Positions 20,023-29,721 of a DNA stretch of 64,000 nucleotides are shown here, in pieces. Origin of the DNA: Gemmatimonas sp. (GTDB taxonomy: Bacteria; Gemmatimonadota; Gemmatimonadetes; Gemmatimonadales; Gemmatimonadaceae). How positions within the stretch are numbered: position 1 is the first letter of the stretch; each line of letters starts with the position of its first letter. The stretch lies in assembly GCA_023910675.1 (NCBI GenBank), contig JAAVWC010000017.1, positions 1-64,000 on the forward strand, read 5' to 3'. Under the pieces are notes generated by a model. That model worked only from the letters and a program-made list of their open reading frames with translations, ran no database searches and was not told the DNA's origin. The translations under genes and the position numbers were made by a program.

Positions 20023-20655
20023 TTAGCGTTCGTGCGCCGGTCCACGCCGCAGGCGGAATTCGCGGTCGATCAGCCAGTGCGCCTGATCGGCCTGCGGCGC
20101 GATGAGTCGATGCTCGATGCCCAGCACGGTATCGATGAACGGCTCCCAGATGTCGCGGTTGCGCGCCATGCGACGCTCGTGCGTGTCCGTGTGCGTGGCT
20201 TCGAGAAAGACGCGCACATCGAGGCCGTCGAGCATGAGCACGTAGGTGCCTTCGACGATGAGAACCTGCGTACCGGCAAAGGTGCGCGTTTCCGCATCGA
20301 ACCGGTTCTCCGGATAGTTCACCAGCGGTGCCGTCACCGTACCGCCGATACGAAACGCCGCGATGTGTTCGCCGATGCGTGCCAGCTGGACCTCCTGCGG
20401 GCCAACCGTGCCGATGTCGCGCACGCGTGCTTCGTGATTGGTGCGCGGCGGACGGACGAAGTAGTTGTCCTGATTGATGAACGCCGTCGGCACACCACGC
20501 GCATTCAGCATCGTCGACAGCTGCATGGCCGCAGTGCTCTTGCCGCTCCCCGATTCACCGGCCACGCCGATGACGAGCGGCGCCCCCTGCAGCCGGCCCT
20601 CTTCGTCCAGCCCGTCGATCAGTGCAGCCACCGCGCTCCCGCTCAGCGTGTCCAT
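20023..20655 (-). CDS. Uridine kinase-like P-loop kinase
   Basis: A 210-aa cytoplasmic P-loop enzyme of the uridine kinase/phosphoribulokinase group. The Walker A motif GESGSGKST spans residues 33-41; a Walker-B-like segment TQVLIVEGTYVLML follows, and RMARNRDIWEP resembles the lid region. The start codon overlaps the end of the glycosidase-like gene by 13 nt, so the two are co-transcribed. In this sugar locus it may phosphorylate a sugar or a nucleoside; uridine kinase activity is only family inference. It converges with the small membrane protein gene, with 12 nt between the stops and no visible terminator. Confidence 0.75.
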   Translation of the reverse strand: MDTLSGSAVAALIDGLDEEGRLQGAPLVIGVAGESGSGKSTAAMQLSTMLNARGVPTAFINQDNYFVRPPRTNHEARVRDIGTVGPQEVQLARIGEHIAAFRIGGTVTAPLVNYPENRFDAETRTFAGTQVLIVEGTYVLMLDGLDVRVFLEATHTDTHERRMARNRDIWEPFIDTVLGIEHRLIAPQADQAHWLIDREFRLRRGPAHER

Positions 20656-21800
20656 GGCAACTCCGGTGTGTCGAGCCGCTGTGCGACATCCATGAGCACA
20701 AAACCGGTAGCGGTGTACGCCATGCCGGTCGTGCCCAGCGCGAGCCCGGTCTCTCCGTGGAAGTACTCCTCGAAGGCGAAGTCCGTGAGCGTCGCCAGAT
20801 GAGCCGCCGTGAGGTCGTACAGACGCTGCGCGTCGGCGTGGCGGCCATGCCGCGCGAACGCGATGCCAAGCCACCCGAGCCACACGGGCCAAATGCCGCC
20901 ATTGTGGTACTCGTGCGGGCGATTGCGAAAGTCGTGCAGATGATAGCCGGCGAGCGCGGGCCACTCGTCGTCGCCTTCCTGAATGACGGGCGAGAACGCG
21001 GGCGGCAGGGTGGCGTGCGCGAGGTACGTATCGCGCAGCGCATCAAGCACGGCGTCGGATCGCGACGGAATCAAGTTCGCCGCCGCGAGCAGGGCGCACG
21101 CGGCAAGATCGACATGTTCGTCGGTGCGCACCGGAGAAATCGCGGCCACGGGAAACCGTCGTGTGCCACCGTAGCGCCACGCGCCGGACGGCCAGAACCG
21201 TTCGTCGATCGTCGCTGCAATGTGCGACGACTTCTCCAGCCAGTCAGCTCGATTCGCCACGCGGGCGAGAACCACCAGCGCCATGGCACGCAGCACCTGA
21301 TCGTACAGGATGTAGCCGTCGAACGGATACTCGTCCGCCCAGTTTCCGCCGGCAGGGACATACAACAGATGGCGTCCGTTGTATTCGATGCCATTCAGCA
21401 ACGCCACGGTACGCTCCACGGACACCGCGAAATCGTCGTAGGTCGCGTACCCGGTGCTGCACACAACTCCCACCGCGTACAGGTACCAGGTGGCCGAGTC
21501 GAAGCGCGGCGCGAGCGTGCCAAAACTCACGTGATAGGTCCCGGCTGCGTCGCGCCGGAAGTTCGACGCGATCTGTCCTTCCGGGCCCTGGAGGTCGCGC
21601 AGCTGTTCGAGGGTGCGCAACAACCCGGTCGTGATCGTGGCGTCGTGCACCGCGACACCAGCCAATCCCGCCATGATCGCATCGCGTGCGAAAATGGCCG
21701 CATAGTTCGCTACGCTGCTGCGTGAGGCGCGGATGCCAATCGGCGTCGCGAGCTCATGCAGCAGCGAGATGGATTCGTTGAACGGAAGTTCGTCCTTCAT
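20643..21800 (-). CDS. (alpha/alpha)6-barrel glycosidase-like protein
   Basis: A 385-aa protein without a signal peptide. Helical repeats and motifs such as NYAAIFARDAIMAGLAG, WADEYPFDGYILYDQVLRA, PEGQIASNF and EYHNGGIWPVWLGWLG are typical of six-hairpin glycosidases (neutral invertase GH100 or amylo-1,6-glucosidase type). I cannot fix the family or substrate. It is divergent from the MFS sugar transporter with only 9 nt between the two start codons, and it overlaps the kinase gene downstream. Together they look like an import-hydrolyse-phosphorylate route for a disaccharide. No Shine-Dalgarno sequence precedes this ATG. Confidence 0.75.
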   Translation of the reverse strand: MKDELPFNESISLLHELATPIGIRASRSSVANYAAIFARDAIMAGLAGVAVHDATITTGLLRTLEQLRDLQGPEGQIASNFRRDAAGTYHVSFGTLAPRFDSATWYLYAVGVVCSTGYATYDDFAVSVERTVALLNGIEYNGRHLLYVPAGGNWADEYPFDGYILYDQVLRAMALVVLARVANRADWLEKSSHIAATIDERFWPSGAWRYGGTRRFPVAAISPVRTDEHVDLAACALLAAANLIPSRSDAVLDALRDTYLAHATLPPAFSPVIQEGDDEWPALAGYHLHDFRNRPHEYHNGGIWPVWLGWLGIAFARHGRHADAQRLYDLTAAHLATLTDFAFEEYFHGETGLALGTTGMAYTATGFVLMDVAQRLDTPELPWTR

Positions 21801-21809
21801 GGAGAATCG

Positions 21810-23174
21810 ATGGCCAGTACAGTGACTGCGGTGCCGACGTCGGCGCCTCTCACCAGCGCCCCAACGCGTCCACATCTGTCGTTCATGTCCATCGTGAACA
21901 TGAACGTTGGCTTCTTCGGAATCCAGTACAGCTTTGGGCTGCAGCAGAGCAACATGAGCCCGATCTACCGGTATCTGGGGGCGGACGAGGCCAGTCTGCC
22001 GCTGCTGTATCTGGCAGGGCCGGTCACGGGACTCATCGTGCAGCCCATCATCGGGGCCATGAGCGACCGGACGCTGAGTCCCCGCGGACGACGCACCCCC
22101 TACTTCCTGATCGGGGCGCTCCTCTGCTCCATCTCGCTGCTCGCGATGCCCTTCAGTCGGTCGCTCTGGATGGCGGCCGGAATCCTGTGGATCCTCGACG
22201 CGGCGAACAACATCACCATGGAGCCGTACCGGGCGTACGTGTCGGACCGGCTCGACGATGCCCAGACGTCGCTGGGGTTCCTCACACAAAGTGCCTTTAC
22301 GGGACTGGGGCAAACCCTCTCGTACATCACGCCGTCGCTGCTCGTTTTCCTCGGCATGAACCGCGATGCCGTGAACGACCGCGGGATTCCCAACATCACC
22401 ATGCTGGCGTTCCTCATGGGGGCCATCTTCTCCATCAGCTCCATCCTGTGGTCGCTGCGCAGGGTCCCCGAGTTGCCTCTCACCGCCACTGAACGGCGCC
22501 AGATCGAAGCCATGCCTCGTGGAATCGGGCACACGTTGCGCGAGATTTTCGAGGCGTTCCGCGACATGCCCACCACCATGCGGCAGATGGCGGTCATGAA
22601 GTTCTTCCAGTGGTACGCCATGTTCTGCTACTGGATTTACATCGCGCCGGCACTCGCGCTCACGCTGTTCGGCACCAAAGACGCGACATCGGCCGGCTTC
22701 CGCGAGGCCGGACTCGTGACGGGGCAGGTGGGTGCCTTCTACAACTTCATCGCCTTCGTCTCGGCGTTTGCCATGGTGCCGATCACGCGGCGTATCGGTG
22801 CCAAGTGGATGCACGTCATCGCCCTCGTGGCGGCGTCGGTATCGATGATGGCCATTCCGGCGATCACCAGCCGCACGCTGCTCTTCGTCCCCATGCTTGG
22901 CATTGGACTCGCCTGGGGCAGCATGATGGGGAATCCCTACGTGATGCTGTCGGATTCCATCCCCAAGCATCGTGTTGGGGTGTACATGGGGGTGTTCAAC
23001 ATGTTCATCGTCATCCCCATGCTCATCCAGAATCTCACACTGCCACTCTTCTACGATTCGCTGCTGGGGAGTAACCCCGCCACCGTCATCCGTCTCGCGG
23101 GGGCCATGCTGGGATGCGCGGCGGTGGCGTGCGCCTTCGTCACGGTCAAGAAGCCGGGGACGGCTGCATCATGA
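21810..23174 (+). CDS. MFS sugar transporter (GPH/SLC45-like)
   Basis: A 454-aa inner-membrane transporter with 12 predicted helices, probably a sugar:H+ symporter. The ATG at 21810 is preceded by GGAGAA (21801-21806) and aligns with the start of the paralogue at the window edge. An MFS motif-A-like loop reads GAMSDRTLSPRGRRTPY. Its stop overlaps the start of the trehalase gene (ATGA at 23171), so uptake and trehalose hydrolysis are coupled. The likely substrates are trehalose-derived glucose or a disaccharide handled by the divergent glycosidase; this is inference from context. Confidence 0.88.
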   Translation: MASTVTAVPTSAPLTSAPTRPHLSFMSIVNMNVGFFGIQYSFGLQQSNMSPIYRYLGADEASLPLLYLAGPVTGLIVQPIIGAMSDRTLSPRGRRTPYFLIGALLCSISLLAMPFSRSLWMAAGILWILDAANNITMEPYRAYVSDRLDDAQTSLGFLTQSAFTGLGQTLSYITPSLLVFLGMNRDAVNDRGIPNITMLAFLMGAIFSISSILWSLRRVPELPLTATERRQIEAMPRGIGHTLREIFEAFRDMPTTMRQMAVMKFFQWYAMFCYWIYIAPALALTLFGTKDATSAGFREAGLVTGQVGAFYNFIAFVSAFAMVPITRRIGAKWMHVIALVAASVSMMAIPAITSRTLLFVPMLGIGLAWGSMMGNPYVMLSDSIPKHRVGVYMGVFNMFIVIPMLIQNLTLPLFYDSLLGSNPATVIRLAGAMLGCAAVACAFVTVKKPGTAAS

Positions 23175-24814
23175 CCACGCGGCGCGGCGCGCTGGCGCCC
23201 CTCACCATGGTGATGCTCGCGGCATGCTCGACCGCCGAGCCGCCGCGGACGACCACCGCGGGCGCCGATAGTGCAACGCGTGCACTCGCCGTGACGCCAT
23301 ACGATCCCGCCCGCGATCTGGGCGGGTTGTTCGTCGATGCCCAAATGATGAACGTCTATCCTGATTCGAAAACGCTCGTGGATGCCACGCCCAAACGCGA
23401 TCCGCAGGCCATTGCCAACGCGTACAACGTGGAAAAGGGAAATCGGAACTTCTCCCTGAAGAAATTCATGGCGCGCGAGTTTACGGCACCCGGTGCACCA
23501 GATGTTGCGGCCTCCGCGGCAAAGAAGCGCACCATGGAAGAGCACATCGACGATTTGTGGCCCGTGCTCACACGTCAGGCCGATGTCAGTGATCCCCGTT
23601 CGTCGCTGTTGCCGCTGCCCAAGCCGTACATCGTGCCCGGCGGGCGGTTCCGCGAGGTGTACTACTGGGACTCGTACTTCACCATGCTCGGACTGGTCGA
23701 AAGCGGGCGGACCGCGCAGATGGGGCAGATGCTCGACAACTTCGCGCATCTCATTCGCACGGTGGGGCATATCCCCAACGGCAATCGCAGCTACTATCTG
23801 AGTCGCAGTCAGCCGCCGTACTTTGCGGCCATGGTCGGTCGATACGCGGCGGCAGCAGACAGCTCGGCCGCCACGGCATATCTCGGTGCGATCGAGGCAG
23901 AGCATCGCTTCTGGATGGCTGGAGCCGATACACTCACGCCGGGCAACGCGCACCGGCGTGTGGTGCGTCTTGCCGATGGGAGCGTCCTCAATCGCTACTG
24001 GGACGATCGCCCCGAACCGCGTCCCGAATCGTTCAAGGAAGATTTCACCATCGCGCAGTCGCTCCCCGAGCAATCGCGCGAAGCGTTCTATCGGAACGTG
24101 CGCGCCGCGGCAGAGAGCGGGTGGGATTTTTCGAGCCGATGGATGCGCAATGCCAAGTCGTTGGCTTCACTCGAGACAACCGACCTCGCGCCCGTCGATC
24201 TCAACAGCCTGATGTACCACGCCGAACGCACGATTGCGGCACTTCGCCGTCGCCGTGACCAGCGCGGCGACGCCACGGTGGCAAAGCAATTCGAGGCGAT
24301 GGCAGCAGCGCGGAAGGCGGCCATGCAAGCGCACATGTGGGATGCTGCGAGCGGCTTCTTCTACGACGTACGCTGGCGCAGCAACGAGCGCGTCACCGAC
24401 CGTCCCTCCATGGCCGCAGCGGCGCCGCTGTACTTTGGCATCGCCACGGCCGAACAGGGCGCGCAGGTCGCGGCCCGTCTGCAGAAAGACTTTCTCAAGC
24501 CCGGTGGATTCACCACCACCCTCATTAAATCAGGGCAGCAATGGGACGCGCCCAATGGCTGGCCGCCGTTGCAATGGCTTGCCATCGAAGGCGTGCGCAG
24601 ATACGGGCACACCGCGCTCGCCGACTCCGCGTCGCAGCGTTGGCTCGCGCTCAATCGCAAAGTGTACGATGCCACTGGCAAGCTCACCGAGAAGTACGAT
24701 GTGTGGGATCTGTCCAAGCCCGCCGGTGGTGGCGAGTACCCCACGCAGGACGGTTTCGGCTGGACCAACGGTGTCGCCCTCACGCTGTCTCGCGCGACGC
24801 GCGCTCCGCGCTGA
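23171..24814 (+). CDS. treA: Trehalase (GH37), exported lipoprotein
   Basis: A 547-aa alpha,alpha-trehalase that splits trehalose into two glucose units. Both family signatures are present: PGGRFREVYYWDSYF (residues 156-170) and QWDAPNGWPP (about 457-466). The probable catalytic Asp lies in ESGWDFSSRW and the catalytic base in LTEKYDVWD. Unlike periplasmic TreA it carries a lipobox (VMLAAC, Cys19), so it is probably membrane-anchored outside the cytoplasm. It is translationally coupled to the MFS sugar transporter, which would import the glucose. The final residues after GVALTLSR are short and basic; otherwise full length. Confidence 0.93.
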   Translation: MTTRRGALAPLTMVMLAACSTAEPPRTTTAGADSATRALAVTPYDPARDLGGLFVDAQMMNVYPDSKTLVDATPKRDPQAIANAYNVEKGNRNFSLKKFMAREFTAPGAPDVAASAAKKRTMEEHIDDLWPVLTRQADVSDPRSSLLPLPKPYIVPGGRFREVYYWDSYFTMLGLVESGRTAQMGQMLDNFAHLIRTVGHIPNGNRSYYLSRSQPPYFAAMVGRYAAAADSSAATAYLGAIEAEHRFWMAGADTLTPGNAHRRVVRLADGSVLNRYWDDRPEPRPESFKEDFTIAQSLPEQSREAFYRNVRAAAESGWDFSSRWMRNAKSLASLETTDLAPVDLNSLMYHAERTIAALRRRRDQRGDATVAKQFEAMAAARKAAMQAHMWDAASGFFYDVRWRSNERVTDRPSMAAAAPLYFGIATAEQGAQVAARLQKDFLKPGGFTTTLIKSGQQWDAPNGWPPLQWLAIEGVRRYGHTALADSASQRWLALNRKVYDATGKLTEKYDVWDLSKPAGGGEYPTQDGFGWTNGVALTLSRATRAPR

Positions 24815-24958
24815 GCATCGGTCCGGGCACCACGCACCATTCAAAACATCCGACGCAAAGCCGAAGCGCGAGTCGCTGTCTCCAAGAGCGTTAACGACTT
24901 CGGGAATTGTCAGCGGGTTCGGTGATGCTCCCTGCACACCTCCAACAGGAGACAGTGC

Positions 24959-26155
24959 ATGGACGCAGCGTTGCAAATCGATCACCAGGCGATCGACGTA
25001 CCTTAATCCCCCAATGGCGAGCCCGGTATCGTCGTCCGGGCCATACTCTCCGTCAGCGGCACCGCGCCGTCGGGCCATACACGCGCGCCCTTGGCGTTAT
25101 CGTTCGTGCTCGATCGCAGTGGCTCCATGGCGTTCGACAAAATCGAAGCCGCCAAAATGGCAACGTCGCGCGCGCTCGAACGTTTACACCCGGACGACGT
25201 GGTCTCGGTGGTCACCTTCGATCACATCGTCGAGTGTCTTGCCGCTCCGGCACGTCGTGCACAGCAGGCTGGTCTCATGGCCAGCCTTCAGGAGATCGAC
25301 GCGCGTGGCGGCACCAATCTCAGTGGTGGATGGTTGCGTGGCCGACAGGACATGCAGGCCGCGCAGGGGATGATTAGTGATCTCGCGGGCTCGTCACGTC
25401 GGATTCTGCGGCTGACCGATGGACACGCGAACGCCGGCATCACCGAGCCCGCAACGCTCATCGAGCTCGCGCGGTTGGCACGTGCGCAAGGCATCACGAC
25501 CACCACCATCGGCATCGGCGAAGGCTATGACGACGCCCTCCTGCGCGCGATGGCCGACGCCGGTGGCGGTAGCACGTGGTACATCGAACATCCCGATCAG
25601 TCGCACGATGTCCTGGCGGCCGAGATCGGCGATCTCCTCTCCGTGTCCGCGCAGGGCGTAACGGTTTCCCTCGACTTGCATGAGGCCGTACAGATCTTCG
25701 TCACGCACTCGGACTGGCCGACGCATCTCTCAGCGGCAGGACGCGTGCATTTCGATCTGGGCGATCTCTACGCGGCCGAACCCAAGCCACTCCTGGTCGA
25801 GCTGTTCGTACCCGCGCACCAGCTCGAAACCCTCAGCGCCACGAGCACACCGCTCGCTACGCTCACGGTGCAGGGAAACGTCATCACCGCGTCGGGCTGT
25901 GTGGAATTTCGCACGGTGCACCTGCCCATCGCGTCGACGCTCGAGGGGCAGCAGTTGGTGGTACCGGAAATCGAACACGCGGTACTCCTCGCGCGGACCG
26001 CCAAGGCGCGCGAAGCCGCCGCACGCTACCAGCGCGAGGGCGATGCAGGCTCGGCTGAGCGAGTCATGCGCGAGGCGACGAGTGTGTTGGAAAGCAGTCC
26101 ACTCGCGTCCGACATGAAGTACTCCATCGGCGGACCGCCCGGACGCGTAGTGCGT
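24959..26155 (+). pseudogene. VWA-domain protein with early nonsense codon and no own stop
   Basis: The original start is probably the ATG at 24959, preceded by AGGAG at 24948-24952. Codon 16 is TAA (25004-25006), after which the same frame continues as a von Willebrand factor A domain with a full MIDAS: DRSGSM, GGTNLSGG and LTDGHAN. A single T-to-A change in a TTA codon would explain the stop. The C-terminus is also abnormal: no stop occurs and the frame runs into the start of the TonB receptor gene at 26273, so the end given is approximate. Reinitiation at the TTG at 25091 is possible but has no clear ribosome site. Intact relatives are secreted or cytoplasmic metal-binding proteins of unclear role. 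Confidence 0.65.
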
Positions 26156-26272
26156 TTTGTAGTCTGGATTAGCGGTCCAATGTCCTTTCTTGAGTCTCGG
26201 CCCAATCCGATGAATGTTTTCGCATCTCCCTGTCCGCTGGGGGATCCCAATCCCTTCATCGGAGAGTCCCGC

Positions 26273-28877
26273 ATGCGACGTGTTTGGAGCCGGTCGGTAG
26301 TTCGCGCAGTTATGACAGGAGTTGTCGGTCTCGCAGTACTGACCGGTGGCGCGTCCGCAGCGGTGGCGCAAGCCACCGGTACGCTGGAAGGGAAAGTCAC
26401 CGTCAGTGGCAGCGGTGAAGCGTTGCAAGGGGCGTCCGTCGGCGTGGTTGGCACACAAGACGGTTCCATTACCCGCGCCGACGGCACGTTCCGCTTTTCG
26501 CTCCGTGCCGGCACGTACGAGTTGCGCGTCCGCATGCTCGGCTACGCCGGAAAAACTGCGAGCATAACGGTGAGCGCAGGCGGGCGGGTCACCCAGAAGT
26601 TTGTGCTCGACAAGTCGAGCACGCAGCTCGAAGCCGTGGCCGTGACCGGCTCACGCGGCGGCGCGCGAACCGTCGTCAGCAGCCCCGTGCCTGTTGACGT
26701 CATCAACAGTTCAGAGCTCCGGTCGACGGGGCGGGTGGAGACCGCGCAAATGCTGCAAGCCGCGGCGCCATCGCTCAACGGCGGTCGATCTCAATGCGAT
26801 TCCAGCATCGATGATCGATCGCATTGAAATTCTGCGTGATGGTGCCGCGGCGCAGTACGGCTCCGATGCCATCGCCGGCGTCATCAACATCATTCTGAAG
26901 GGCGCGTCCGCCGGTGGGGCGTCGGTGCAAGCCGGCCAGTTCAATACCGACGTCGAGGGACTTGGCAAGCGCAATGACGGCGGCAATATCGCCGCCAGCG
27001 CCGACCAAGGGTACTCGTGGGGCAACGGCAGCTATGTGCACGCTGGTATCGAGTGGCGGAACCGCGCCATGACCAACCGTGCCTTCAACGATCCACGCCT
27101 GCAGTATCTCGCCGGTGACCCCCGCGAATCGACGGCGCGACGCGATACGCATTGGTCCGGAGATGCTGCCACGGCCGACGTCGTCGGCATGATCAACGCC
27201 TCGCAGAACATCAGCGAGAACCTGCAGCTCAATGGCTTCGGATCCTTCGGCCGGCGTGATGGTCGCTCGACGGGCTTCTTCCGTCGCCCGCTGCAAAACA
27301 CGCAGGTGGTGGCGAGGATCCACCCGAACGGGTTCCTCCCCAACATCGAAAGCAACATCGATGACTTCTCCTTCGGTGTCGGTGCCAAGGGCACAGCCAA
27401 GGGATGGGACTGGGACCTCAGCCAGGTCTACGGCAACAACGCGTTCCAGTTCATCGTGTCCAACTCGAACAACGCATCGCTGGGCCTCAATAGCCCGACG
27501 TTGTTCGATGCCGGGACGCTCGGCTTCGGCCAGGCGCTCACTAATTTCGACGTGACGCGCGAAGTCCGTGTGGGCGGCAAGCCGGTGCGTCTGTCGAGCG
27601 GCGCCGAACTTCGGTGGGAGAGCTACTCCATCAAGGCGGGCGAAGAGGCGTCCTATCTGAACGGTCGCGTGCCCGTTCTCGACGCCAACGGGACGCCCAT
27701 TCGCAACGCGGCCGGCAACACCACGATTGCACTCGTCGGATCACAGGTGTTCCCTGGCTTCTCGCCGGCCGATGCCACCGACCAGTCGCGGACTGCGACG
27801 GCGGCGTATTTGGACGTCGAAAGTGACTTGACCAAGAAGTGGCTGGTGGGCGCTGCGGCACGCTTCGAGAACTTCAGCGATTTCGGTTCGCAGGCGACGG
27901 GAAAGATCACTACGCGATTTGCGCCCACTGAGAAGTTCGCCATTCGCGGCGCCGCATCGACGGGCTTCCGGGCGCCGTCGCTGCAGCAGAGCTTCTTCAC
28001 CTCGACGGCGACCACGTTCGTCAACGGGCTGCCCGTGAACATCAAGACGCTCCCCGTCGCCAGTCGCGAAGCGCGGCTGCTTGGAGCGCGTGAACTCAAG
28101 CCCGAGAACTCGGTCAATCTCAGCGCCGGTATCACGCTGCAGCCGAGCAAGAATCTCACCGTGACCGCCGACTACTACGATATCGCGATCACCGATCGTA
28201 TCGTGCTGTCGGAGAACTTCATTGGTACCGGTATCGTGAATTTCTTTGCGCAGAACGGCTTCACGGGCCTTGGAGGCGGCCGCTACTTCACGAACGCCAT
28301 CAACACCAAAACCAATGGTCTCGACGTCGTGGCCAACTACGGTCTCGATTTGAAGGCCAATGGCGTGATGCGCTTTACCGCGGGCTACAACCAGAACAAG
28401 ACCCGCGTGACCAAGGTGGTGGTCAACACGCCGGCGCAGCTCGGAAATCTCAACGAAACCCTGTTCGGACGCGCCGAGCGCGGACGCATCGAGGTTGGTC
28501 AGCCGCGCAACAATCTGGTGCTCAGTGGCAGCTACGAGCGCGGAAAGCTCGGCCTCAATCTCCGCGGACAGCGTTTCGGTGAGGTGACCGGTCGTCAGCA
28601 GCTTGCCACGGGAACAGCGCTGCAAGTCCCCGACGTCGAACTCGGCGCGAAGTTCATCACCGACGTGAGCGCGTCATACAAGCTGCTCAAGCGTGCCACC
28701 CTCTCGGTTGGCGCTGACAACGTGTTCGATGTCTATCCGGACGCGATCACCGACCTCGGCAACGTGGCCACGAACTACAGCGGCCAGGGCACCTTCGGCG
28801 TGTTCCGCTATTCCGGCCTCTCGCCGTTCGGCTTCAACGGCCGCTTCCTGTTCGCGCGAGTGGCGTACTCGCTGTAA
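26273..28877 (+). pseudogene. TonB-dependent receptor with an internal deletion and frameshift
   Basis: The ATG at 26273 has GGAGAG 6 nt upstream and opens a signal peptide (GVVGLAVLTGGASAAVAQA), a carboxypeptidase-regulatory-like domain and the start of a plug (VTGSRGGARTVVSSPVPVDV). At about 26779-26783 the frame jumps from ...QAAAPSLN directly to TAVDLNAIPASMIDRIEI. In relatives some 40-50 residues, including the conserved ATLRGL core of the plug, stand between these segments. The barrel then continues to 28877, ending in the aromatic-rich FLFARVAYSL. The sequence at the joint, CTCAAC against TCAACG, allows a microhomology deletion. The product as read is truncated at about 180 residues, so the receptor is probably dead. 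Confidence 0.8.
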
Positions 28878-28891
28878 AGCCGCAGTTCCCC

Positions 28892-29713
28892 CGCCCCTGC
28901 CGTCTGTGTGGCTGCCGTCTGCGTGCTCGGCGTGATCCCGCGGCACCGCGCCGAGACGGCAGACGGCAGGAGCCCAGACCGCAGGCGCGGGGGAACGGCG
29001 GAGACTCCTGTGCCCCTGCGGTCTGTGTGGCTGCCGTCTGCGTACTCGGCGTGATCCCGCCGCACCGCGCCGAGACGGCGGACGGCAGGAGCCCAGACGG
29101 CAGGCGCGGGGGAACGGCGGAGACTCCTGTGCCCCTGCTGTCTGTGTGGCTGCCGTCTGCGTTCTCGGCGTGATCCCGCGGCATCGCGCCGAGACGGCGG
29201 ACGGCAGGAGCCCAGACCGCAGGCGCGGGGGAACGGCGGAGACTCCTGTGCCCCTGCCGTCTGTGTGGCTGCCGTCTGCGTACTCGGCGCGATCCCGCGG
29301 CACCGCGCCGAGACGGCAGACGGCAGGAGCCCAGACCGCAGGGGCGGGGGAACGGCGGAGACTCCTGCGCCCCTGCCGTCTGTGTGGCTGCCGTCTGCAT
29401 TCTCGGCGTGAACCCGCCGGCATCGCGCCGAGACGGCGGACGGCAGGAGCCCAGACCGCAGGCGCGGGGGAACGGCGGAGACTCCTGCGCCCCTGCCGTC
29501 TGTGTGGCTGCCGTCTGCATTCTCGGCGTGAACCCGCCGCATCGCGCCGAGACGGCGGACGGCAGGAGCCCAGACCGCAGGCGCGGGGGAACGGCGGAGA
29601 CTCCTGTGCCCCTGCCGTCTGTGTGGCTGCCGTCTGCGTTCTCGGCGCGAATTCGCGGCATCGCGCCGAGACGGCGGACGGCAGGAGCCCAGACGGCAGG
29701 CGCGGGGGAACGG
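28892..29713. repeat. Array of seven ~119-bp palindromic repeats
   Basis: The landmark CTGTGTGG recurs at 28904, 29023, 29142, 29261, 29380, 29500 and 29619, a spacing of 119, 119, 119, 119, 120 and 119 bp. Each unit is itself an imperfect palindrome: a left arm like CTGCCGTCTGCGTTCTCGGC pairs with a right arm like GCCGAGACGGCGGACGGCAG, and an outer pair of arms (CCTGCCGTCTG with CAGACCGCAGG) extends it to about 100 nt. Units differ by scattered substitutions. The array fills the gap between the convergent TonB receptor remnant and the NUDIX gene. Because 119 is not a multiple of 3 and the units contain no stops in several frames, long open frames here are spurious. Confidence 0.95.
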
Positions 29714-29721
29714 CTTCCTGT

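Noticed and set aside
20656-20964. Extension of the kinase upstream of 20655
   Set aside because: The extra frame overlaps the glycosidase-like gene and has no similarity; the P-loop kinase starts naturally at MDTLSGSAV.
28892-29713. CRISPR array
   Set aside because: Repeats are ~119 bp and contiguous, with no unique spacers and no cas genes nearby.
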